Of a stretch of DNA of 64,000 nt, positions 1-13,519 are shown piece by piece. Position 1 is the first letter of the stretch, and the number at the start of each line of letters is the position of its first letter. The notes below the pieces were generated by a model. It ran no database searches, was not told the origin of the DNA, and was given only the letters and a program-made list of their open reading frames with translations. Location: contig NW_023998417.1 in the NCBI RefSeq assembly GCF_014805625.2, positions 5,166,215 to 5,230,214 of the forward strand. The letters run 5' to 3'. Source of the stretch: Glossina fuscipes. Lineage: Eukaryota; Arthropoda; Insecta; Diptera; Glossinidae. Both the position numbers and the translations under genes were made by a program.

Positions 1-190
1 CAAAAAACACGTACAGCTTTTGTAAGACCGGCGTGCTGGGGGCGTTATAGGCGTGTTCTTTGAAAAATTTAGATCATTTTTACATGCTTTTGTTTTGCGA
101 ACCCGTGGCAGATGGATGGGCGGACATGTGCGGTTTTTGTAATTTGCTAGTACTGTGCGCTGTAAAGGGTTTTGGGGAAAAAAGATTATA
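1..190 (+). repeat. partial copy of dispersed (GTCY)n-core repeat
   Basis: This stretch resembles the better copy that follows at 270-600. Both have a segment reading GGCGTGTTCTTTGAAAAATTT or close to it, and both reach a GGACATG/GGACAGATG block (here near 117-127). It is probably a decayed or cut-off tandem neighbour of that copy. The left end may lie outside the window. The homology is judged by eye only. Confidence 0.4.
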
Positions 191-269
191 ACACGCTGTA
201 GAATTGAGACCGACACTAGAGCATCATCCAGAGAATATATGTGTAAATGTTTGTAAATCTCTCCGCTAT

Positions 270-600
270 AGTTTATGAGTAATGAGCAAGAAACCAATTC
301 TGGAAAAGAAAGTGGTGTTCTCAGTTTACGTAGTACAATAGTCGTGTTCTTCGAAAGATTTGGCCCATTTTCATTATTAACCTGCCCGCAAGAACTTTCA
401 ATATTTCTGCCAAATTTGAAATTGATAGCATCATTTTTGCGGCCAATAGAAGATTTACAACAGACATTACATAGACGGACAGATGAGAATGCTTAAATCG
501 ATTCGGAATATGATGCTAATCAAGAATATATATACTTTGTGGGGTCACTGAAGCTCCCTTCTGGGCGTTGCAAAGGTTTTAACAAAATACAGAAAGCATT
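270..600 (+). repeat. dispersed dipteran repeat, copy A (mini-me/DINE-1-like)
   Basis: This copy matches the one at 50560-50850 over most of its length. Shared landmarks, in order, are AGCAAGAAACCAATT, a TTGGCCCATTTTCA block, TCATTTTTGCGGCCA, GATTTACAACAGACAT, GCTTAAATCGATT and TGATGCTAATCAAGAATATATATAC, followed by a TGTGGGGTC block. The layout is a GACR-type tract, a conserved core and a TATATATA tract. That arrangement is known from the dipteran mini-me elements, later linked to DINE-1 Helitron-like repeats. The open frame of 73 codons across it is not thought to be a gene. The family name is inference; the copy-to-copy similarity is seen directly. Confidence 0.65.
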
Positions 601-3600
601 CATCCTTCGGTGATGGGTATAAAAAATGTTGTTTGCTATGCGTTATTTGCATATAGAAAAAAAGCGTCCAAGATAACCAAAGCTCAGGTGTGTTAAATTA
701 AAATAGAAACAAAATCTCAAGTTCGCACATGCACTATGGAACAATAAATCTTTTTTACAAGTTGAAAAAGTTTTTTTTACTAACCCACACACAATCAAAG
801 TTGATAAATAGATATAATTTTGCAAAAATTTTAAATTAAAAAAATAAAAAATTCCTCCTCCCTTAGGGAATTTGTTTCATTAGTTAGTGTTTTATGTAAA
901 GCAATTGATGAAATAGTTTTTGAAGAGTTAACAAAGTAAAATTGGATGTATTTAGTCATTTAAATCACAAGTTCGGTATTACTCGAATTATCTAATTTGA
1001 ACCGAAGACTTTATCCACAACAAGTCGTTTCAGAATAACAATTATTATGCACCGAAATACAGATGTGCAGAAGTTTATAGATTTACTTATAGAGAAGTGT
1101 TGTCAAAACGTATAAATGTCAATTTTTAAATGAAAATAATACGTAGTTATGATCCGTCCATCCGTCCGAATAGTTGCTTTTCGAAGATGTTAATATTGTA
1201 CGTAAAATACAAAATGAGTTTCCGAAAGAATACTGGATTATTCGAGCCAAATGGAGTACCGTTCCTAAATTTTAAAAATTCATTTGAAATTTCTCGGATA
1301 GTATAGATGTATCCTTACATTTTATTAAAGGTGCTTATTCACGTGCATACATGTGCAGATCTTGGCTGATGCCGTAATATATATTTACTTGTGCAATAGT
1401 ATGAAGATATATTTTATAATTGTGAGCTTTTTTTTTAATTTGGTTTTTTCCGGTAATAACTATAGCCAAGGATTTAGCAGAAGGCTGAGAGCACGAAATA
1501 TAATTCACTTTAATAAAAATCTCGTTTATTAAATAATAACAGCCAATGATATCTCTTAGAGATATATCTGATATCTTTGACATAAAGAAGCCAATATAAA
1601 AACAATATTCAAAAAATTTTAAACCATAAATTAAAAAAATAAAATTATTTCTTAATAACAACTCAGATGAATTACTTACTCTCGTTTGTAATTCTAAATG
1701 GATAATAAATTTATTTTATAATTATTTTTCACAAAAAAATGTCATTTTCTATCCTCTGAGATTTTTTCATGTTTTTTATTATTCCCTTTATTTTAAAATT
1801 CTATTTTTGTTGCTCAGTCTTGGGCTGGATATAAATAAAAATTCTTTATATTTACTTTTAAGAGCTAATTTATTACTAAATACTTTGGTCATAAAATTGC
1901 TTCTTTAAAAGAATTTTGTTTTTTTTGTCGAAGACTACATAATTATCCGCCAGCAATTGCGTCCACTTCCGGGAAATTTTTATTATATTTTATACAGGTG
2001 AGTAATTAATTTAATAAAGCTTGTTTTTATAAAAATTAAAATAAAACAACATATTGTAAGTTTGAAGTAGCTTCGCTTTGTATAGGCGACGACACAACAA
2101 AATAAAAAAAAAAAACTGTATTCAATTTAGAGCGTATCATAGATACCCGTCATCATCTTACATAGTTACAAAAGCTGCCAAGGGATGGAATTTTAAAAAT
2201 CTTCGAAATTTTATAACAATTTCAAGACGGACGTCCACTTAAGATTGTAAGTTAATTTTATTGTTATTATTATCATATTAAGGGCAATCCGTGTCACGAC
2301 CTGAAAGATTTATATTAGATCCGTTTAGTAGTCGACTAATGCTACCAAGCTTATGAACCGCCATACTTTGTCTAGCGTTATAAATTGCTCGCCAAACGCA
2401 TGTTCTTGTCTTTATTTATACAAAATCTAATGAGATGGAATCTTCCCTTGACCTGATTTAGACAAATCGACATTTGATAACACGGGGTGTGTTGTGTCTG
2501 CCGTCGAAATGAGCAAACAACTGTAGGTCGTACTTTCGTAGCTTTTGTGATCATCCTATGAATGTTTTTGCCTTTAGGGCTGTTCAACTCTGGGCTCATC
2601 GTGCTACTATCCTTTTGGTCTGGCTGTTTTTAATATGTTATAAAAAGTTTTTGGACTTTCCATCTTCATTCGAACAGTCCTGCCGGAGTAGTCAGATCTT
2701 TCATTGTTTTTGATATCCTAGCATTTAAATGGCAAATATCAAATATTAAGCGGGGACTGCATTGTGTTTACCTAGCCCTCAGTGTACCGAGGCGCATCAA
2801 CACGATAACGAATGCAACGACTTTATAAAATTTGGTTCCAAGGTTCTTTTTTTTTTCATCGGTTAAAGAAAATAACTGTCAGCCTGGGGCCGTTTTATGT
2901 TCATTGGACTAGGGAGGAACAGTTATAACGAGTAGGGTGTTGATAAAGTATAAGTTTTTCTTGCCAAGCTTGCTCTTAAGTAAAATATTCAAATTGCAAT
3001 TGAATTTACTCGATGTCGCGAATCAGAAACTGGCCTCTGCACTTAGTGTTGAGTTGAATTTCAAAGTTCTATAAATGCCAACATACTAACGATCTAAACG
3101 ACAAACGTATGTAGGATTAAAAAAATTTCATAATATTCTCCACAGCCTTAGATCGACGCGTTTTTATATGTCATCGTTACAAGCGAGATAACATAATTAA
3201 TATATGTCCACACTTTTTGATAAAAAGTACATACAACAAACTCATGTCACAATGAACTTCTTCTTCTCGTTTCATATCCCGTACACCTTTTCACTTTGTG
3301 ATAAAAGAGACCTCAAGTACTTTTTTGAACAACCTTCGATGGCCGTAATTTAATATAATGCCTATCACATATAACAGGGACGTAGAAAATTTGTGGTTAA
3401 AGAGGAAATTTGAAGAATCAAAAAATCGCATTAGTAAAAGTATTTAATTATATATTGTGAAAAGCTTTTGTAGTGATAGCTAATTTACCACAAATTCAGC
3501 TGCGTATCTGATATCGTTACGCAAGCATATGAGACTCCTGCTTATCAAGTGCTTTGATATAAATATATTCCTTTTTTTTTTTGAAATTTTTTTAACTTTA

Positions 3601-5149
3601 ACAACTTTATATATTTACTGATTTTTTGAGGTCTTCGTTTAATATTGCTATTATTAAACGGTTTTGTTCGCTTTTTGTTTATGTAATGTAAAATAACAAA
3701 ATGTTCGCAACATAATGATAATAGTTAAGTGAATATGTGCGTGTTGTCGTCGATGTGAGATTTTTAATTTTGATAATTTTTTCTCCATTATTTCTATATA
3801 GGATAGAGAGCATAAAATGTTTTATTCATAAACATTTTAAAACTTCAAAGTAACAAAATAAAGATAAAAGAAATAAAAAATTGAAATTGAAAATAGATTA
3901 AAATATGTTAAAAGTCAAAAGATAATACAAGATATGTGTTATGTTATACACATAAAAGAGAAAAGACGTAATAGGATGAAAGCATGTTAAAAGAAACAAA
4001 AAGGGTTTTATTTTACTTTATAAATGCCAAATTCATAATATCACATTATATAGAAATTTAAAGCTTTATAAAAAAGTAGAAAGACGAAGAAGAACAAGAA
4101 GAAAACTTTGACGAATTAAATGTAATCAACACCAACTTTTTAGCAGAGCATAGAAAAACATAACGAAAATGTATACTAATAGCTGGCTGTATATATATAT
4201 ATATATACGTAGGCGTGTGTTTGTTTGTTACTTGCTTGTGCCTTTACATGCGTCATTAAATCGCTATTTAACCACTACAGCCAAAAAGTATGCAAACTTG
4301 AAACTTACGAGGATTTTAGACAAAAGAGGTAGAGCACCAGAGGACACGACGACAAGCATATGCATGATTATGCATAAGTTAAAGTTTACTTGTTTTTTTT
4401 TTGTTTTTTTTTCTTTCTTTCTTTTGTGTCATTATTACACCCTTCTTTCGCTCCCCCACGCACGTAGTACGTAACATTGGGTTTCATGTTTTATTTTTTA
4501 CTTTTAAGTTTAAAGATGCTCAAGAGAAGAGTAAGTTTTAGTGTTGGAATTCCCTATAAACATTAGCTAAACTCGTGAACAAGAGTTTTGACGAACAGTA
4601 ATTGATTACCACCGTCACCCTTGACTCCTTATGCCTTGTGCGCTGAAAGTGTTTGCTTAAGTTTAAATACTTTCTCGCAAAGATGCAGAGCATTGCACAC
4701 GCACACAGACAGACAGAGTCTTATAATAGTTTGTGATTAGTAGATAAAATAACTAATTTAGAATTAAAGAAAATAAGAAGAACAAGAACAAGAACAAGAA
4801 CAAAAAGAAAGAGAATTAATTTCATTTCTAAATTGCTTTGAATAAAGGATTGACAAACTCTTTTAAGATTTAACTATTTGAAAGTTCTATTATCAACGTA
4901 TACCGACAGCTCATTACCATCTACTGCCATCTATTACCAAGGAGATTTATCATTGTAATTAGCAGGTAATCAAAGCATATTAAACATTGGTTTAAAGCTT
5001 TACATAAACATATAGAAAAAAGGATTTTATCAATGAGACAAATAAATCTTAAAAGATGTCGCATACGCATACTTACCCATCCGGGTAGTGTTCACCTTTG
5101 CACTCATTCACATACAACCGCACATATCATGGAGGACAAGGACATGCAT
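601..5149. other. AT-rich noncoding stretch
   Basis: No supported gene. It holds a short (GTCY)n tract at about 1154-1168, a good-looking orphan splice donor (ACAG/GTGAGT) at 1994-2003, and a (TA)n run at 4190-4207 followed by T-rich sequence around 4390-4425. The short open frames here fit chance expectation for this base composition. Confidence 0.6.
4781..4804. repeat. (AACAAG)n microsatellite
   Basis: Three exact AACAAG units followed by AACAAA lie in a purine-rich stretch. It is a simple hexamer repeat with no sign of coding. Confidence 0.8.
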
Positions 5150-5620
5150 ATGCTGAATAAAAATTCCCATCTAGTTGGAGACCTCATCTATATCTAGGAG
5201 ATACCTAGAAGAATGACGGACAATCCTAAAATCAAGAGCTCCGCGAAAAATTTTGCAATAAAAGTCCCCCAAGAATTATAATGGCTAGAGCCGTAGCGAG
5301 TTGAGGGAGAAGAAACTCACAAATTGCAGCCAACCTCCGTGAAGTGCTATCGAAAGATAGCTCTGCGGAAGCGAGTAGCAAAGGAACTGTTTGTGCGGAT
5401 AGATTTGTCACAAGGACGGCATGAATGGGGCACTTGCACGGGCATATTGTGGCAACCGTAAAAGAAGTCGAAGATGTATGCGAAACGCAAGCGGGACTTG
5501 AAACTGGGCCATATTTTATTGTAACAATTTCTGTGTCCGTCCGTCTGTCCGTTTTTGTGTTCAAAATCAAATTCCCATATTTCAGGATATTTTTATCAGG
5601 AAATGTTTTGGCCATCTACT
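5150..5620 (-). repeat. repeat-derived block with (GTCY)n tract
   Basis: The block is GC-richer than its surroundings and contains GTCCGTCCGTCTGTCCGT at 5535-5552, the tetramer tract typical of the dispersed repeats in this window. A 127-codon open frame runs through it on the minus strand, but that frame translates the tetramer tract itself (TDRRTDTE) and matches no family I know. I therefore treat it as repeat-derived sequence, not a gene. The element ends are not resolved. Confidence 0.4.
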
Positions 5621-8600
5621 AAGAGCCTATTGTCGAAATGTCGTCATGGCGAAAACTTTTCCTTTTCTTTAAGATTTCCTGAAAAATCTGTGAATGTTTT
5701 GGCAAAGTGTATAACTGTTGAAATTTCAAACAGGATGGAAACCCATTTCGAATTATTAACTAATATCTTTTGAAAAATTTCAATTATTCCCCAGAATACT
5801 AAAATGGTAGAGGATTCATATCACAGCGAATAAGAAAATTAGACAAATTAGAGTCCTTGTTCTGTCTTCCATAAAGAGAGTAGTGAAAATTTTTGAAGAA
5901 AGTATACCTGACGAAAGAAAGGCCTATTGGAGTCAGTTGCGCGCAACTACTGAGTGTTTATTATCTCCCTATTGCAACTTGATAGATGTGCTGAATTTAT
6001 CGGTGCCTCATGAAGGCCCTATTTATACCGCTATATTATAAAACATCTATATGTAAATTATCTATTAAACATTATTAAGTCGAAATACCGTCTTCTTCAG
6101 GCCAAGCAGAATAGCAAATGATGGGAAAAGATAACTTAGTCCTGGTTTGAGTGTTATCGTAAAATTGATTATACAAAGTAGACTCAATATATGGCAATTA
6201 TAAGGAAGTTTCCTTCTTTACAAGATCTCGGTCCATTATGGGTTTTCAATTCACCAATATCGATTCATTTACCTAAGGAGCACATTTTAACGCATTAATC
6301 ACTACAGAGGAAGTTGCCATTATCTCGTTACTTACGGCAGGAAGTTAGCTTCTATTTCAAATGCTTAAAGCGATATTCAAGTCGACAAAATTTTGAGATA
6401 AAAGTTTTTCAAGTTGTAAGAATATCACAATAGTACTGTTGAAAACAGCAGATTATGATTGTCCGCATTTTTATTGCAATTGCAAATACTTCCACCTAAT
6501 AATTGATCATTTATTCAAATATTTGTACAAATCTATTCGGCTTTTTGTAGCAAACTTTTTTCATGATTAGTTTTGCTGACTAATAAATCAGTTGTTAGGC
6601 AATTAAATGCCTTGATAAGTTTATAGAAAGGCCGCTTCCGTAAAAATGATATGGAGAAAAGCCAGTTCAATTGATTTATGGTTACGGCAAACATTGCAGG
6701 AAAACGCTTAAGTGTGAAAAGAGATAAAGTCCTTTCATGGTAAGGCAGGCAAGACAACATTGAATAGATATTGCAAAGTTGAACATCTTTTCGTCGTTCT
6801 TCTCTATGGGCAAAATTTTTCATCATGCCTTTTTGTATTTAAATAAGGACTTTAATTGAGCTTAGGAGAGGCGGAGGGGGGATAGTAACTTCAATATTGT
6901 GTCATTCAAAATTTGGTCACATGTGTCAAACATATTATGAGATAAACGTATGCTTAACTTTATAATGTAAAGCAAATTGCAACAATGAGAGAAAAACGGA
7001 AACCATACATGCAACATGTTGTAACCGGTATCGTGTCTGTGATATTCTTATATTTTTTACCTTCTTTTAAAAATTTCTTTTTCCTTTTGCATCTTTATTT
7101 GCAACTCTTCTTGACTTTTGTTTTCTCTTTTTCCCCGTTTTCTCTCTCTTTTCTTTATTCTTCACATTGATAACTATATGACTGATGAAAATTGTAGATG
7201 TCATAGTTGGGTTTTTAATTTCTTTGCACATACACATCTTTTTTTACATTGACACCATGGAAATTTTTGTTCGCTTCTGACAAGCATACGAAATTGATTA
7301 AAAGTACAAAACGTGTTAAGCACAATGAACTGTGACATAAGGGTAAAAAAAAAAACAAAGGAGGAATTTGCTATAAAGTTGCTTGGTCTGAAACTAAACT
7401 TTTCATTCTATTACTTAAGTAAATGATTGAAAATGAAACTTAGTTGACGTTAAAGGTTATATACATTTGTATTGTGTTCACTGATTTCACATTTTGATGA
7501 ATCCTTTGATCTCAATGCATTTAATGCTAAAATCATTTAATTATTATACAAATAATATGAACTTATGGAAAAGCCTTCAATAAATGATGAAATCAATAAT
7601 ATATTTGTGTTGACAATAAAGGCAATAATGAGGACCACAAATAAATCTTGACGTTACCATATAAATTCATTCATGATTTCATCCTCTAAGCCTTTATTAC
7701 CGAAGTCTATTATATATATTGTACAATGGCAACCACTTCAAAACAAAAACCATTTTCTCAATAACTGTTTTATTGAAAATTTATGGCTTTGTGTACATGC
7801 ATTGAATTACAATAATTATTATTACGTTGACCAAGATATCAATGAAGAGGAGCAAAAACACAAGAAGAAAATGCTATCCTATGACAAAGTTACCTCTTAG
7901 GTATGGATCAGGCAAGTTTTGTAAGAGAAAGGCATAAATGTTTCGGAATGTCATAATAGGTCACTTGACGATGTTTGTCTAATTTTTTCCTTTTTCTTTC
8001 TTTCATTGTCTGCCTGATATTTCATCTGATCTATCCATATTTAGCTATGCATATAAAGCCTATTAGTCTTGTTTGGAGCGATTTCTATCAATATTTTTTC
8101 CATCTTTTTCTTCGTGAGCATATCCGCTTTTACGTAATTTCGATTGCTTGTCCGTCAATCCATTCGCCTAGTTCTTTAACCATTCGGTTATGAATCTTTT
8201 TGTTTACTTGTGTTCCCAAGCGATGACTACTTTCTTTCCCCCTTCTATTTATTCATCAATCAATTCTGTGCCTATCGTCTCAGCATTTCTCTCGATCTAT
8301 GAATTTATATGATGTGCTTGTTCTTCCCTGTATGATTCTTGCGATTATCCGGTCATTTGTTTAGCAACGTTGTACCGGATTTAAAGATCCTCAGACATGT
8401 TATTTCCTCCATCATATCTATCAACCTTTCTATCTATCTTTTTATGGTTTGATTCTATGTTACGCGTTATGTAACTGGATCGCTCATCATAACTTGTGTC
8501 ATCGACCGTGATGTCAATCCACATCATTTCAAACAAAATAAATCAATTCGTCCATAAATTCGCTAACCTAAGATGGGGCCTTGAAAATTGAAAATCTTTG

Positions 8601-11349
8601 TTTCCGTGCTTCCTCTTATTCAAACGTGTCGTCCTTTACTGCCACACATTTATGAAAAGCAAATATTAGCACAAAAATTGAACACATTTACTAACGTAAT
8701 TACTAACGTAAATGTTCTTTCGCATCATACGGCGAATGCCTGCAAGAACATTTTGAAAGACATTTTATCTAAATTTAATGAAAATCGAACACATGTTCAT
8801 ATATAATGAAATAATACTCAAATTCATTAAAATATTTTCCGGTTTTTCGCTACTTTATGTAATAAAAGTTTTCTTCCCAGCCACCAAAAAAAAAAAAAAA
8901 GAAGGATATAACTAAAAAAAAAAAAGCGTGTTAACAACTAGCTGCACAAGCTTACTATAAAATCATAAATTATGCCAGGGAAATGATTTTATGTTGGTGT
9001 GCGAAAGAGTAAAGTGTAGGATGGTTGGATTTGAAGAGGAGGGGGTGGGGGGGAAGAGGGAGTACATGATGCGCATGTTTATTTTATTGTAGAAAATTAA
9101 CTTTTTAAAATTTGATATTTTTATCCCCTGTTTGACATTGCGATGAGATAATTAAAGTAAATCCCGTATACAAAAAGAAATTCTATGTGAATATTAGATA
9201 AAAATACATAATTAATTAACTAAAGAAATTTATGCACAAACACAAATAAAAACCGCAGCAATGCAAATCCGAACATATGCACATACATGTGTAGTCAGAT
9301 TTATAAGCTGATAAAATGTAAATATATAAGGGCAGAAATGAAAAACGAGAAGAGGGCGGTGTAATGTATGGCATCACGTACAATTGTATAGAGCAATATT
9401 ATTTTTTATTTTTCTTACTTTTTTTTTTTTTTTTTGGTATAATTATTATATTTCACTTTTGTATGTTCATAGGCAGAAGTATATTAAATTTGACAAATGT
9501 TTTGTAACAGATAAAAATCTATTTTATAAAGTAAACGCATCCTTGGTCCGCATTTAGGAATGCCGTTACGTGACAGAGCGGATACGCTTTCCAAAATTTC
9601 TCAAATTAAGATTTCCAAAATCATTCCAAGCAATCCAAATCGATTCTGCTCTCTCACTATAAGCAGCAAAAATCCAATTAGTTTAGTCCGTAGCTCTTAA
9701 ATTATCGCTCGAAATATGTAGAGCTCACAACATTAATAGTGATCTTAAATATTTTTTTTAATAGAATCTTCTGCAGCAAGTTCATCATTCGTTAACGCTA
9801 AGGGAAGCCAAAAATTTTCGAAAAACTTCTTGTAAATAACGTGAGATACTCCTGTGCAATTAGTTAAACAACGTTGCCTAACATATAATGACGAGGGTGA
9901 CAAAATATATCACAAAACAAACGTATAATGTAGTTATTAAAAAATTCATCTCAAGCCGAAGTGAATATTTTTATATATAAATGCGTTCTTTATCAGTTCA
10001 GTTATATCATTTAGCAAATTAACGAAAATTAGCGCAAGCTAACGGAAAATGAATTGATGACGTGTATTAACTTAACAAAATAATTAACTTATTTTTCATG
10101 TAATTATTTTTTTAATTTAATTAAATAATTAAAATTTATTAATTTAACTAATCAAATTATTAGTCAAATTAATTCAATTTAATAAATAACTGAATGCCTA
10201 AGCGAGTAATTAATTGATTAATTAATTAATTCATTTGACTAATCAAAGTGATGTATAGATAAGTTCCGAATTAAATAATTAATCGTTTCTGATTTGTTTT
10301 TTTTTTTCTTTATATATGTTTAATTAATATTAAATTTATTTCATTATTTAAGTGTAAATGTACGAACGAATGCACGGTTAAACTAATTAGTTAATTACTT
10401 TTTGTACGCACAAAAATATGTTAACTGTATTCAGACATTTTTAATATGCAAAAGAAATTTTTAGAGCACCTATAAACTATAAGTAATATATTCTAGACCA
10501 GCCTACGCCTGAAGCGATTTAAGCATGATAAAAATCCGCTTGAATAGCCTAATAGGCAAGAATCAATGTTCGCGCTTTTACATCTCAAGTACGATTGATT
10601 TTACCTTGGTCCTAGCTATAGTGAGCGGTGGGCAAACAACCACCGGTCTGCTGACAACACCTCGTCTTCTCCTCTTCTCCTGTTGCAAGTAAGTCGATAT
10701 AGAAAATCGATCAAAAGACATGCCCACCATATAACATGAACTTGAGATGCAAAGTCGTTTTCAAAGTACAATAGATGCAGTGATAAAAATTTCCAATTTC
10801 CGCAAGAGAAAAAATTCTTTACGCCCACTTGTTCATTATTCATAAAAAAGGAAAAATTCATTATTATGTTTTTCTTTCTAAGCTAAAAGGTTTGGGTATA
10901 AAAGATTCGATGACAGCCGAATATAATTTAAGTTTACCTTGTAATCATTATTTCATTACAAAATTGAACTTGTTAAATCACTTAACTATTCTACGTAAGT
11001 GATTAACGGCGTCCTTTGATGAAAGAGAAAATTCGCGATGATAAAGTTTCACAATAACATGGAATTTTTATATTCGATGTATACCAAATATTACCAAAAT
11101 TAGTTCGCTGAAGAGTCATCGCTATGTAACAATATCCGTTAAGTATCAATCAACAAGTTAATTGATCATCACAAGATAAAAATTCAACGTAAAAAATGAA
11201 GATAGCATTTAAGGCATGTTGCCAATGAAACTTCATAGAGAAGACATGAAAACAAATACAATGCAAATAAGTGAAGAAGTAATTATCTTATATTTACCGT
11301 AGATTGCATTATGAAAACGCATCACTAAGTGTTAAATATATAAAAAGCA
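5621..11349. other. AT-rich noncoding stretch
   Basis: No supported gene. It contains poly(A) runs near 8885-8930, a G-rich block at 9034-9062 (listed separately), a poly(T) run near 9420-9436, and a zone made almost entirely of AATTAATT-type sequence at about 10070-10290 that could fold into many weak hairpins. Confidence 0.6.
9041..9060 (+). other. potential G-quadruplex motif
   Basis: The tracts G5, T, G7, AAGA, G3 satisfy the usual four-tract pattern (G3+ with loops of 1-7), because G7 can supply two tracts split by one G. Runs of this kind are rare in such AT-rich sequence. No gene or promoter was recognised beside it. Confidence 0.5.
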
Positions 11350-11760
11350 TAAGTTCATTTTACTTATCAACCCATCAATGGACCGATTAGTCTCTTTATA
11401 CCTTACACCACTTGTTATGAAGCTTATATTAAGTGAATGCCATACCTGACCGATTCAGAATGATTTTCTGAATCAATTTAAACTTGTTTGTCCATCCTTC
11501 CTTCTCTCTCTGTGTGCCCATGTATTTTTGTGCCCTATTTTTTTTTTTTTTTTTTTTTGAGATATTTCAACGCAATTTAATAATGAGGCCAAGAGAAGAA
11601 TTAGGTTAAACCATAATAGTATTTCGATATAAAAAATTTGAATCGGATGAACCTACTCTTTGAACCTTCCTCGTATATAATGGCGCCTTAAACGTCAAGT
11701 TATCAAGTTATAAACAGTGATGGCTTCCAATAAGAATACCAAGCAATCCCAAAGATATTT
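11350..11760 (-). repeat. dispersed repeat, copy F, with palindromic core
   Basis: The core GATTCAGAA-TGATT-TTCTGAATC at 11452-11474 is an exact 9-bp inverted repeat. It is followed after about 14 bases by a decayed (GTCY)n tract (TTTGTCCATCC). Similar cores stand at 35875-35897 and 43201-43223. Flanking words such as TTGAATCGGATGAACC near 11637 recall the ATGGTTCGGATCGGTCC block of the 43-kb copy. A (T)n run lies near 11539-11558. The outer limits are approximate. Confidence 0.5.
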
Positions 11761-12778
11761 TTTATTTATTCTTGCGAATGGTGTGATGGTAATTATCGAT
11801 ACTCTCTCCTAACAGATAGGTTAAGGCAAAAATCGAATTTTTATAAGGGATGATGCGAATCTTACTTTTATCCCTGTAGCTAAATATAAAGTTTTTCGCA
11901 CGCTATGATCCTTTCATCCAATTATATATGCATTTCCCATAAGTATGCCACTTGTCATTGACCAAGTTCAAAGAAAGAGCCAGGGCTCGGGAAATGCGGG
12001 TTATCGCCATACGTGTCTCACTTCTAGCATAAATATACTACCTCGTTGTCTCCTTGTTGAGGAAATATTGTGAAATTTTTATTTTAATTTTCACTTTTAT
12101 TTGTGACGCTTCACCTTCTAATTATTTCACTTTGAAAGTAATAACGCGCCTTAATTCAAAAGGCCTTGAGGCAATCGTACGAAATGAACGTTTCTCAATA
12201 ATTTGAAGTTTGAACAAGTAATGCTCTCTTAATCGTTTTTCAATTCCCCGCATATTAAGCTAAAATAGATCATCTACTTATTTTCGTTCGTTTCTTGCTT
12301 TCCGCTTCCTCTTCCCGGGAACAATAACATATTATATATATATATATATATTTTTTACTCTTGACAAGTAAAGTGATAGCTTGAAAAATTCATAACTTTG
12401 CTAATGAAATTACGTCAATTGCATATAAACGAAGTAAAAGCGTTTCATTCTTTTTTTCTTCCTTTTCTTCTTAAGGTTTTTGGTTTAATTTACCCGCAAA
12501 CGGAAAGGAGTTTATATTCTAAAAAATCTCTTTCCGTGTTAGGTTGTATTTGTTTGCTAGTAAAGTTTTCCCATTAGAAGCTTATGTCAAAATATATGGT
12601 TTGTTTGTCATATCTACTACACACTGTGTATGTCCTGTATACATATAAGTTTATATGTGCATAAAGACATAAAATGAAAAGTTTTTAATACGCTTAAGTA
12701 TCTATTTGTGTGTATGTATATGTATTCGAAAGAAAGCAATACATAAAATGAGCAAATTGAATGCACAAACTTTCTTTT

Positions 12779-12810
<32 letters not shown>

Positions 12811-13320
12811 GCGTTTTGTTTCGCTCGGGATAAATAGGGTATGATAATTTTATGGTTTAGTTCGTGACACATGATCTGACATTGTATGCTTTGGCGAAAT
12901 CCTATATATTATGTAAAATCAAAAAAAAAATTATACGATTTCTTTAAAAAGAATTTCAACTTTTTTTTTCAACTCGTAGATATAACGGCATTGATTATCC
13001 CCGCTTATCGTGGAGGAAAAAAATCTTTTCCGCAAAATTTGCCAATAGCGCATTTAATATTCGTAGACCCTGAATCGAATCATATTGAATGTTGGCGTCC
13101 AACGATTATCCAAATAACCCTACAATAGAAATAGTTTAAGCTTTGTTACACCATATCTTCTTGCAGGCCGTAATACATCACTAAACTTATCACGTAATAG
13201 AGGATCGTATATACACTTTAGTCTTTTTAAATTCGGTTGCTGTTTGTACTCACATCTTCCAATTTAGAATACACAAAAACCTCGTGGGCACACTCGTCAA
13301 TCCCTATACAAAGACATATG
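11761..13320. other. AT-rich noncoding stretch
   Basis: No supported gene. It includes (TA)n tracts at about 12331-12350 and 12779-12811. A purine/pyrimidine patchwork of short open frames near 12886-13128 has no recognisable product. Confidence 0.55.
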
Positions 13321-13519
13321 TAGTAAAAGTTCCATATTCGCGGGGCATACGTGCCGCGAATACAGAAATCGCGGATACGGAATTTGGGTTGGATACCTAT
13401 TAGAATCCTTTTATTCTTATGTAGGTGCTTATTAGAATCCGCGAATAAAGAAATTTATAGCCGCGAATAGAGGACTTGTATCGCATTATTTTAACCCCGC
13501 GAATAAGGAACTTTTACTA
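13321..13519. mobile_element. pogo/Tc1-mariner-like MITE, 199 bp
   Basis: The ends at 13321-13345 and 13495-13519 are 25-bp terminal inverted repeats with 24 of 25 positions matching; they begin TAGTAAAAGTTCC and end ATTCGCGGGG. The right side is followed by TA and the left is preceded by TG, consistent with a TA target duplication with one change. The interior carries several further CGCGAATA/CGCGGATA words in both orientations (for example near 13355, 13370, 13440 and 13461). There is no transposase frame. The ends recall CAGTA-type pogo/Tigger termini with the first C changed to T. The non-autonomous nature is clear; the pogo placement is inference. Confidence 0.8.

Noticed and set aside
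1927..1997. Exon ending at the donor ACAG/GTGAGT
   Set aside because: The donor is good and one frame is open for about 24 codons, but the acceptor (TTTTGTCGAAG) is poor and the length is not significant.
5232..5615. 127-codon minus-strand open frame
   Set aside because: It includes the (GTCY)n tetramer tract of a dispersed repeat and shows no domain.
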